Source: Oscillospiraceae bacterium
Lineage (GTDB): Bacteria > Bacillota > Clostridia > Oscillospirales > CAG-272
Reading direction: 5' to 3'
Length of the DNA stretch: 5,053 nt
Assembly: GCA_009779295.1 (NCBI GenBank)
Contig: WREN01000181.1
Coordinates: forward strand, 1-5,053
The notes beneath the pieces are model-generated. The model did not search any database. It was not told the origin of the DNA and saw only the letters and a program-made list of their open reading frames with translations. Positions 1-5,053 of the stretch are shown one piece after another. Every line of letters starts with the position of its first letter. Positions within the stretch are counted from its first letter, which is position 1. The translations under genes were made by a program, and so were the position numbers.

Positions 1-167
1 AATCCGCCCATCGTCGGCGTGCCCTCTTTGGATTTGTGCCAGCGCGGACCTATTTCAAGTATTTTTACGCCCATCTTGATACTTTTCAGTTTCGGTATCA
101 ATATGCGCGCCGCTATAACCGTGACAAAAAATGTTAATACCAGAGCTGCCGTAAAATATATTAACAT
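1..167 (-). CDS. mraY: Phospho-N-acetylmuramoyl-pentapeptide-transferase MraY, N-terminal part (cut by window edge)
   Basis: MraY is an integral membrane enzyme that transfers phospho-MurNAc-pentapeptide from UDP to undecaprenyl phosphate, forming lipid I on the cytoplasmic face. Translating the minus strand from the ATG at 165-167 gives 55 complete codons before the window ends. The protein starts MLIYFTAALVLTFF, with a first membrane helix at about residues 2-20. The family signature follows at residues 40-55 (GPRWHKSKEGTPTMGG), equivalent to the usual GPxxHxxKxGTPTMGG loop. The catalytic aspartates lie in the missing part. The start is supported by a Shine-Dalgarno sequence inside the end of murF and by the fit to the usual MraY N-terminus. 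The gap to the murF stop codon is only 7 bp, so the two are very likely co-transcribed. The reading frame is open to the window edge. Identification is firm; the full length is unknown. Confidence 0.95.
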   Translation of the reverse strand, partial: MLIYFTAALVLTFFVTVIAARILIPKLKSIKMGVKILEIGPRWHKSKEGTPTMGG

Positions 168-174
168 GCGAATT

Positions 175-1524
175 TTATTCCCCTTTTAAATACTTTATAG
201 TGCATTCGAGTTTCATCGCACGGCTGGCTTTGAAAAGAATTGTATCGCCTTTATTCAACGTTTGCTTTATTTTTTCGTTTAAATCATTAATTTCATTGAA
301 TTTGTATATTTCGCCCGTAAAACCGCTTTCCAGCGCGCCGACGGCGATGTTTGCGGCGGATTCGCCGAATGTAAATAATACGTCTATATTGTTTTCCGTA
401 ACGGCTTTGCCGACTTGTTTGTGCATTTCTTCGCTGATGGTTCCGAGTTCAAGCATATCGCCGAGTACAGCGATCTTTTTGCCTCTGTTATATCTGCGCA
501 GCACTTTTATCGCGGCTTTCATTGAATCAGGCGACGCATTGTAACAATCGTCGATAACCGTAAATCCGCCGTATATGTAAATATTCTGGCGCATTGCGGC
601 GTGTTTGAATTTGTTCAATCCTTTCAGTATCTGCTCGTCGTCCATACCGATTTCCCTGCCGACGGCATACGCGACAGCCGCATCAAAAACGTTGTGCTCT
701 CCGATAGTAGGGATTCTTATTTCGTTAGTGTCATTCACGCTGAAAATCGTATAACCGTAATATTTACGGATATGGTGAATTATATACTTTGCTTCCGGAT
801 TATTAAACGCGACGTAAATGGCGTTCGGAATGTTTTTTAGATATTCGTCGTCGCCGTTTAAAATCAGCTTGCCCGACGGTTTCAATCCTTGCAGAATTTC
901 GAGTTTCGCGTCGCGGATATTTTCTTTCGAGCCGAGCAGTTCGATATGCGACATGCCTATATTGGTAATAACGGCGATATCCGGCTCGGCGCAGAGCGAT
1001 AATTTACCGATCTCACCTTTTCCGCGCATTGCCATTTCAAGCACGAGGGCTTTAAATTCACGTCCCATACGCAGCATTGTCTTAGGCACGCCGACTTCAT
1101 TATTGAAATTCCCTTCGCTTTTGAAAGCGTGATATTTTTCCGCAACGACATAATAAATAAATTCTTTAGTCGTCGTCTTGCCTACGCTGCCCGTGACCGC
1201 GACGGTCAGCGGGTTGATTTTACGCTTATGGAATTGCGCTATATCCGCGAGCGCTTTGTATGTATCTTCGACAACTATCACGTTACCGGGCAGGGATTTT
1301 TCGGAGATAACGCATACCGCGCCGTTTTCTAATGTAGATTCTATGAAATCATGTCCGTCGAATATTTCACCCTTTAAAGCGATGAAAACAGTATTTTCGC
1401 CGATGTCTCTTGAATCCGTGGATATATTCGTTATTAATTTTTCTTTATCAGAACCGTGATATATTCCGCCTGTTATTTCACTTAATAAACCGATCGTTAT
1501 AACATCTTTACTTACATTAATCAT
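175..1524 (-). CDS. murF: UDP-N-acetylmuramoyl-tripeptide--D-alanyl-D-alanine ligase MurF
   Basis: MurF is the cytoplasmic ATP-dependent ligase that adds D-Ala-D-Ala to the UDP-MurNAc-tripeptide, the last soluble step before MraY. The 449-residue length is normal for the family. All three Mur ligase domains are visible. The N-terminal substrate-binding domain covers about residues 1-105 (STDSRDI at 35-41). The central ATPase domain starts with the P-loop TGSVGKTTTK at 111-120 and continues with EGNFNNEVGVP (137-147), EMAMRGKGEIG (163-173), ITNIGMSHIELLGS (186-199) and GEHNVFDAAVA (275-285). The C-terminal domain has DDCYNASPDSM (325-335), VLGDMLELG (353-361) and KASRAMKLE (432-440). The DDxYNAxPxSM motif separates MurF from MurC, MurD and MurE. 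The last motif is usually KGSR; here it is KASR, a mild variant. The ATG at 1522-1524 has a TGGAGG site 10 bases upstream. The gene lies 45 bp after the PBP gene and 7 bp before mraY. No broken or missing catalytic motif was seen. Confidence 0.97.
   Translation of the reverse strand: MINVSKDVITIGLLSEITGGIYHGSDKEKLITNISTDSRDIGENTVFIALKGEIFDGHDFIESTLENGAVCVISEKSLPGNVIVVEDTYKALADIAQFHKRKINPLTVAVTGSVGKTTTKEFIYYVVAEKYHAFKSEGNFNNEVGVPKTMLRMGREFKALVLEMAMRGKGEIGKLSLCAEPDIAVITNIGMSHIELLGSKENIRDAKLEILQGLKPSGKLILNGDDEYLKNIPNAIYVAFNNPEAKYIIHHIRKYYGYTIFSVNDTNEIRIPTIGEHNVFDAAVAYAVGREIGMDDEQILKGLNKFKHAAMRQNIYIYGGFTVIDDCYNASPDSMKAAIKVLRRYNRGKKIAVLGDMLELGTISEEMHKQVGKAVTENNIDVLFTFGESAANIAVGALESGFTGEIYKFNEINDLNEKIKQTLNKGDTILFKASRAMKLECTIKYLKGE
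180..187 (-). promoter_or_regulatory. Ribosome binding site of mraY, inside the 3' end of murF
   Basis: On the minus strand AAAAGGGG lies 12 bases before the mraY ATG and overlaps the last sense codons of murF. The spacing is slightly long but it is the only purine-rich block near this start. Its place inside murF suggests that mraY translation depends partly on ribosomes finishing murF. Confidence 0.6.
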
Positions 1525-1534
1525 TTTTTTTATT

Positions 1535-1540
1535 CCTCCA
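1535..1540 (-). promoter_or_regulatory. Ribosome binding site of murF
   Basis: Minus-strand TGGAGG lies 10 bases before the murF ATG and is followed by an A-rich spacer. It is the only clear signal in the 45-bp gap (1525-1569) between the PBP stop codon and murF. I saw no hairpin with a T-tract or good promoter there, so murF probably depends on read-through transcription from upstream. Confidence 0.75.
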
Positions 1541-1569
1541 ATATTTTATTTATTATGTACGATTTTATT

Positions 1570-3819
1570 TTATTCCGTACCGTCCAAATATCTCATCGTT
1601 ATCGTGACGACAGTTCCCTTCGGTACCATTGTATCCGGAGCGGGGCTTTGCGATACTACTACAGCGCCTGTTCCGACAGTTAAGTTTGCCGAACCGTCAA
1701 CATGGATATTGAATCCTAATCGTGAAAGTCTGGAATTTGCGGTTGCTGCAGTCGCTCCGATTACGTTCGGTACTGTGACAGTATTTTCAGGAACCGCGTC
1801 GCCCGTATATAAATACACTGTTCCGTCTCTTGACATTTGCTCCCCGGCTTCCGGTATCTGACGTGAAACGATGTCTCCGTTTCCGACAGGCTCGTATTTA
1901 ATTTTACGTGTTGTTCCTATATGGTACACCGCGTCATTTAACGACCATCCTACTACACTTGGAATCGTAATGATCTGTTTGGCCTGTTCTTCCGGAGTAT
2001 ACTGCCTGTCGATTCCGAGACCCGGAAGAATCCCGTCCATTAATTTCGCGATATACGGGGCGGCTACAACGCTGCCGAAGATATTTTCGCATTGGGGCTG
2101 GTCAACAATTATTATTATCGCTATCTGCGGATCATCAGCCGGCGCGTACGCCACGCACGAACCGATACGCAGATATGCCTCGCCCGCTTCATTCAAAACG
2201 TCGCGTACTTCCGAAGTTCCCGTTTTCGCGGCGATTTTATATCCCGCAACATAAGCGTTTTTAGCGCCGCCGTCTTTCGAAACACCCTCTTCAAGCACAT
2301 CGGCGAGCACTTTGCATACTTCCTCACTAATAACTTGACGCTTTATTTCAGTATCAAATGTCTTCAGAACATTTCCATTGTTATCGAGAAAAGCGCTCAC
2401 AAGGTGGGGTTTAACAAGATAACCGCCGTTCGCGACCGCGCATACCGCGGTCAATTGTTGAATCGGAGTAACTTTGAACGTCTGCCCGAATGAATAAACC
2501 GCTAATTCGACTTGATTGAATCCGCCGTAGCTGTGATAAATGCTCGCCGCTTCGCCGGGCAGATCGATACCGGTTTTTTCCGTATATCCGAAAGCTTTGA
2601 AGTATTCATAGAATTTTTCACGGCCTAAACGCGATGCAACCGTCATTAATACCGGATTGCAAGATTGCTGGATCCCGTATCTGAAAGTAATACCCAATCC
2701 ATGCCCGTAACGTCTGTGACAATGTATAGGATTCCTGTAGCCTTCTATTCTTAAAGACCCGATACAGTCAAAAGTGTCGGTGAGTTTCACTACGTCTTCT
2801 TCAAGAGCCGCCGCAGCCGTCATTATTTTAAAAGTTGAACCGGGTTCGTACAATTCGGAAACCGCTTTGTTTTTCCACATAGAATATAAAAGATTATTAT
2901 AATACCTACTGTATTCTTCCGTCCCCTGCGGATATTCGTAATCGTCAAGCACTGCCTGCGAATACTCGTCAAGCGTATAAGGCGAATTCAAATCAAAATC
3001 CGGAAACGTAGCCATAGCAAGTATGCCGCCGGTATTGCAGTCCATAATAATGCCCGTAACCCTGTTATTCGCCATAGAATCAATAAACGTATTTTTCAAC
3101 TGTTCTTCCAGCATGTTTTGCGTTATAACGTCTATAGTTGTAACAAGATCGACGCCGTTCTGCCCTTCGATAAATGTGTCGTATTTGAAAGGCATACGTT
3201 TGCCCATGCCTGTGCGGGCCGTTATGTAACGTCCCGGTATGCCTTTGAGGTCAGTATCATATTGCAGTTCAAGCCCGAACGATCCGCCGTCCGTTCCGAC
3301 ACAGCCTATAACGTGAGCCGCAAGTGAACCGTATGGATAAGAACGTTTCGTTGACGCTTCGAGATGGATTTGCTTCGTAAACCTGTTTTCCTCAATAAAC
3401 GCGCGGACCATATTCGCTTGTTCTTCTTCTACATTTCTTTTAATCGTTTCATCCGCGCGGTTTTTTCTACCCGCGCGCTCAAGTATGTTATTATAATCGA
3501 CGTCCAAAATTCTTGACAAATTTTCCGAGATAAATTTCGCCTGACTGTCGTCCGCTATATCGCGCGGCGATATGAATATGCGCCAGACCGTTTCATTCAT
3601 AGCCAGCGGCGTTTGTCCGTCGCGGGCGTAAATCGTCCCTCTTTGCGCGGCAACCGTCGTTTCCTTTTGCACATTATTTATTACTCCGCTTTGATATTTT
3701 TCATATTCCACGAATTGCAGAATACTCAGCCTTATAATTAAAGCGATCCATAAAACTATACATACCGCCACAAGGACGAAACTCCTTTGAGGTATAAAAT
3801 TTTTAGGTTTTCCGGCCAT
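1570..3819 (-). CDS. Class B penicillin-binding protein (peptidoglycan D,D-transpeptidase, FtsI/SpoVD type) with two PASTA domains
   Basis: A bitopic membrane transpeptidase that cross-links peptidoglycan stem peptides on the outside of the membrane during division or, if the host sporulates, spore cortex formation. It has 749 residues. A short basic cytoplasmic tail is followed by one membrane helix at about 14-35. The PBP dimerisation domain begins with RGTIYARDG (60-68). The transpeptidase domain carries all three catalytic motifs: STFK (328-331, nucleophile Ser328, preceded by EPG), SCN (386-388) and KTGT (532-535). Two C-terminal PASTA domains cover about 616-673 and 679-743, each starting with an IPSVVG or VPNVIG motif. 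Two PASTA domains resemble B. subtilis PbpB, while SpoVD there has one, so sequence alone does not decide between division and sporulation roles; hence no gene symbol. The ATG at 3817-3819 has GGAGG 6 bases upstream. The dimerisation motif is usually RGxIxDR; here Asp is replaced by Ala65. Residues about 284-311 form a Tyr/Glu-rich insertion before the active serine. Confidence 0.96.
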   Translation of the reverse strand: MAGKPKNFIPQRSFVLVAVCIVLWIALIIRLSILQFVEYEKYQSGVINNVQKETTVAAQRGTIYARDGQTPLAMNETVWRIFISPRDIADDSQAKFISENLSRILDVDYNNILERAGRKNRADETIKRNVEEEQANMVRAFIEENRFTKQIHLEASTKRSYPYGSLAAHVIGCVGTDGGSFGLELQYDTDLKGIPGRYITARTGMGKRMPFKYDTFIEGQNGVDLVTTIDVITQNMLEEQLKNTFIDSMANNRVTGIIMDCNTGGILAMATFPDFDLNSPYTLDEYSQAVLDDYEYPQGTEEYSRYYNNLLYSMWKNKAVSELYEPGSTFKIMTAAAALEEDVVKLTDTFDCIGSLRIEGYRNPIHCHRRYGHGLGITFRYGIQQSCNPVLMTVASRLGREKFYEYFKAFGYTEKTGIDLPGEAASIYHSYGGFNQVELAVYSFGQTFKVTPIQQLTAVCAVANGGYLVKPHLVSAFLDNNGNVLKTFDTEIKRQVISEEVCKVLADVLEEGVSKDGGAKNAYVAGYKIAAKTGTSEVRDVLNEAGEAYLRIGSCVAYAPADDPQIAIIIIVDQPQCENIFGSVVAAPYIAKLMDGILPGLGIDRQYTPEEQAKQIITIPSVVGWSLNDAVYHIGTTRKIKYEPVGNGDIVSRQIPEAGEQMSRDGTVYLYTGDAVPENTVTVPNVIGATAATANSRLSRLGFNIHVDGSANLTVGTGAVVVSQSPAPDTMVPKGTVVTITMRYLDGTE

Positions 3820-3825
3820 TTTCTC

Positions 3826-3830
3826 CCTCC
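3826..3830 (-). promoter_or_regulatory. Ribosome binding site of the PBP gene
   Basis: Minus-strand GGAGG (within CGGAGGGAG) lies 6 bases before the PBP ATG. This strong site fixes the start and implies independent translation initiation, unlike the overlapped ftsL-like gene upstream. Confidence 0.8.
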
Positions 3831-3864
3831 GTGTGAATTAAAATTGAGAGTCAAGAGTATGTAA

Positions 3865-3893
3865 TTTATACAACTTAACCCTCACATCGTTAA
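3865..3893 (-). promoter_or_regulatory. Possible sigma-A-type promoter before the PBP gene
   Basis: In the 80-bp gap between the ftsL-like gene and the PBP gene, the minus strand has TTAACG (3888-3893, 4 of 6 matches to TTGACA), a 17-base spacer, and TATAAA (3865-3870, 5 of 6 matches to TATAAT). Transcription would start about 40 bases before the PBP ATG. The gap is AT-rich, so chance matches are likely; it is listed because spacing and location are right and this is the widest gap in the cluster. No terminator precedes it, so it would supplement read-through rather than replace it. Confidence 0.3.
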
Positions 3894-3907
3894 TTAAATT
3901 TAATTAA
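3890..3907. repeat. 18-bp perfect AT-only palindrome over the ftsL-like stop codon
   Basis: TTAATTAAATTTAATTAA reads the same on both strands, with its centre between 3898 and 3899. It covers the last codons and stop of the ftsL-like gene and the first bases of the gap, and overlaps the possible -35 element. It has no loop and no following T-tract on the minus strand, so it is not a standard terminator. It may be an accident of AT-rich sequence or a protein-binding site. Confidence 0.5.
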
Positions 3908-4493
3908 TATATTCCAATAAACTCTTAAAATTTTTAGCAATTGAATCAACAATATTATTCGTTATATCTTGAAAAGACGTCCGCGGTTTTATCAGTTCGA
4001 TTTTATCTTCATTTTTAATTGATATGTATTTTTTTCTGAGCTGGTCGATTTTAACCATACCGAGAATATCTTTCGCGTATCTTTCGATTTCCCTTAAATT
4101 ATTCTTTTTTTCAAGTTCTAAAGTCAGTTCCTTTTGCTGTTTCAATGAATTATCGAGTTGAAATGTCAATTTTTCATTGTTGATCGTGTATTCATTGATA
4201 TTCACATAACTCATAATCAAAAAACAAAATAATATAGTAGCTATGATAGCCATACAAATAATAGCTGTCGGGAACGGTATAGTTTTAGGCGCGCGAATTG
4301 TATGTACTTTTTCTTTTGTTATATTTTTCGTTTCAGCTTTTATCTTTTTGGGTTTGGGTTTGGCGGGAGTTTTAACAGTTGTTTTACGTTTCTTTTGGGG
4401 AATTGTACCGGTTTGCGGTATTGGTTTAGTATCATTATCATTAAATACATACGTTTTTTCGTTGTATTTGTTTGATTTTAATTCAAAATTCAT
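3900..4493 (-). CDS. FtsL/DivIC-like cell division membrane protein
   Basis: A 197-residue bitopic protein with the architecture of FtsL/DivIC septum proteins, which form a coiled-coil complex that activates the division PBP and FtsW. The cytoplasmic N-terminus (1-72) is polar, with a Lys/Pro-rich basic stretch at about 33-56 (KPKPKKIK at 45-52). One membrane helix spans about 75-96 (AIICMAIIATILFCFLIM). Outside it, residues 99-132 look like a coiled coil (NNEKLTFQLDNSLKQQKELT), followed by IERYAKDILGMVK (136-148), which matches the conserved region after the coiled coil in FtsL/DivIC. The remaining tail (about 150-197) is longer than usual and ends in a likely amphipathic helix. At 197 residues it is larger than many FtsL proteins (about 90-130). 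The start ATG overlaps the rsmH stop codon as ATGA, and AAGGGAG lies upstream. Position between rsmH and the PBP gene is the standard ftsL position. GC is about 29% by hand count, well below its neighbours. Sequence alone does not settle FtsL versus DivIC. Confidence 0.85.
   Translation of the reverse strand: MNFELKSNKYNEKTYVFNDNDTKPIPQTGTIPQKKRKTTVKTPAKPKPKKIKAETKNITKEKVHTIRAPKTIPFPTAIICMAIIATILFCFLIMSYVNINEYTINNEKLTFQLDNSLKQQKELTLELEKKNNLREIERYAKDILGMVKIDQLRKKYISIKNEDKIELIKPRTSFQDITNNIVDSIAKNFKSLLEYIN
4490..4493 (-). other. ATGA overlap of rsmH stop and ftsL-like start
   Basis: The minus strand reads ATGA here: ATG starts the ftsL-like gene and TGA ends rsmH. Such 4-bp overlaps normally allow a terminating ribosome to restart on the next gene, suggesting translational coupling. 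It also fixes the ftsL-like start. Confidence 0.85.
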
Positions 4494-5053
4494 CTGTTTA
4501 TACCATCTCCCTTCTCGGCTATCCGTAATTTCGCGCTCCTTGAACGCGGATTGTTTTTTATTTCTTCATCGGACGGTAAAACCGGTTTCTTTTCGATTAA
4601 TTTTATTTCCGGCTTGATTCCGCACACGCAAATCGGAAAATCGCTCGGGCATTTGCAACCTTTGGCTAAATCGGCGAACGTTTGTTTGATAATGCGATCT
4701 TCCAAAGAATGGAAGGTGATAAACAATATCCTACCGCCGATGTTCATGTGTTTTACGATTTTTCGGATCGTTGATTCTAAAATGTCAAGTTCGTGGTTGA
4801 CTTCGATTCTGACAGCTTGAAATGTGCGTTTACACGGGTGATGCCCGACTTCCCGCGACTTGGCAGGGATTGCGACCATAACAATGTTGGAAAGTTCAAA
4901 GGTTGTGTTAATCGGATTTTTCGCGCGCGTTTTGCAAATTGCCGACGCGATTTGCGGAGCGTACCGCTCTTCGCTCCATTTGTATAGGATTGTGGTGAGC
5001 TGTGATTCCGTGTAGGTGTTGATTATGTCAAACGCTGTGAGAGTGTCGTCGGG
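4490..5053 (-). CDS. rsmH: 16S rRNA (cytosine(1402)-N(4))-methyltransferase RsmH (MraW), C-terminal part (cut by window edge)
   Basis: RsmH uses S-adenosylmethionine to methylate N4 of C1402 in the 16S rRNA decoding centre. The frame is open from the window edge to the TGA, giving 187 residues that start PDDTLTAFDIINTYTESQL. This begins just after the family's usual MRMD/MRMN motif, so roughly the first 125 residues, with the main SAM-binding glycine motif, are outside. Visible family motifs, numbered in this fragment, are HPCKRTFQAVRIEVNHEL (72-89), FITFHSLEDRIIK (111-123), a four-cysteine CKCPSDFPICVCG (133-145) and NPRSRSAKLRIAEK (168-181). The in-frame ATG at 4877-4879 is not the start: conserved RsmH sequence (NTYTESQL, IASAI, NPINTTFELSNIV) continues upstream without a stop. 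The gene overlaps the ftsL-like start by 4 bp, the usual head of a dcw cluster, where mraZ often precedes rsmH; mraZ cannot be seen here. No internal break was found. Confidence 0.97.
   Translation of the reverse strand, partial: PDDTLTAFDIINTYTESQLTTILYKWSEERYAPQIASAICKTRAKNPINTTFELSNIVMVAIPAKSREVGHHPCKRTFQAVRIEVNHELDILESTIRKIVKHMNIGGRILFITFHSLEDRIIKQTFADLAKGCKCPSDFPICVCGIKPEIKLIEKKPVLPSDEEIKNNPRSRSAKLRIAEKGDGINR
4507..4513 (-). promoter_or_regulatory. Ribosome binding site of the ftsL-like gene, inside rsmH
   Basis: Minus-strand AAGGGAG lies within the rsmH 3' end, 13 bases before the ftsL-like ATG. Spacing is longer than optimal, so initiation may rely on coupling through the ATGA overlap. 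Confidence 0.5.

Noticed and set aside
200..1459. Several plus-strand open frames (200-544, 601-840, 818-1132, 1129-1332, 1178-1459) and a minus-strand one at 957-1151.
   Set aside because: They lie opposite or out of frame within murF, whose motifs are all intact. Their translations show no recognisable family.
1604..3327. Plus-strand open frames opposite the PBP gene (1604-1861, 1871-2254, 2092-2493, 3023-3229, 3118-3327).
   Set aside because: They are antisense shadows of a well-supported PBP gene, with no family resemblance.
3890..3907. The AT palindrome as a transcription terminator of rsmH-ftsL.
   Set aside because: It has no GC stem, no loop and no T-tract after it on the minus strand.
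4340..4375. Short G/T-rich repeat (GGGTTTGGGTTTGG on the plus strand) as a quadruplex or repeat element.
   Set aside because: It is fully explained as the codons for the Lys/Pro-rich stretch of the ftsL-like protein, and the G-runs are too few and uneven for a convincing quadruplex.
4490..4879. A 129-residue open frame starting at the ATG at 4877-4879, as a separate short gene.
   Set aside because: The same frame stays open to the window edge, and the upstream translation is conserved RsmH sequence. The ATG is internal to a truncated rsmH.
4243..4987. Plus-strand frames opposite the ftsL-like gene and rsmH (4243-4617, 4551-4820, 4793-4987), the first with hydrophobic runs resembling membrane helices.
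   Set aside because: The hydrophobic runs come from complementing Lys- and Asn-rich codons of the ftsL-like gene. No family match was recognised.

Overview
This window is a stretch of the conserved bacterial dcw (division and cell wall) gene cluster. Every gene lies on the minus strand, so the cluster reads from high to low coordinates: rsmH (3' part only), an FtsL/DivIC-like membrane protein, a class B penicillin-binding protein with two PASTA domains (SpoVD/FtsI type), murF, and the first 55 codons of mraY. The two outer genes are cut by the window edges and the three inner ones are complete.

The sequence suggests a Gram-positive Bacillota of the class Clostridia, probably from an uncultured gut or rumen lineage. 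The grounds are C-terminal PASTA repeats on the division PBP, strong purine-rich Shine-Dalgarno sites (GGAGG) before most genes, the CxC...CxCG form of RsmH, and the gene order. GC content is moderate overall and clearly low in the ftsL-like gene. The finer taxonomy is inference from protein style and is not proven.

Layout: rsmH (4490-5053, partial) and the ftsL-like gene (3900-4493) overlap by 4 bp in an ATGA. An 80-bp AT-rich gap (3820-3899) follows; it holds a possible sigma-A-type promoter, part of an 18-bp perfect palindrome and a strong RBS. The PBP gene (1570-3819) comes next, then a 45-bp gap with a strong RBS, murF (175-1524), a 7-bp gap and mraY (1-167, partial). No terminator-like hairpin with a T-tract was seen in any gap, which fits a single co-transcribed unit, possibly with an extra internal promoter before the PBP.

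How the genes work together: MurF makes UDP-MurNAc-pentapeptide in the cytoplasm and MraY transfers it to undecaprenyl phosphate to form lipid I. The PBP cross-links the finished strands outside the membrane during septation or spore cortex synthesis, probably with the FtsL-like protein in the divisome. RsmH methylates 16S rRNA and is a customary first gene of the cluster. murE, often found between the PBP gene and murF, is absent from that place here. I found no mobile element, RNA gene, CRISPR array or clearly new system; this is an ordinary core region with a few local oddities.
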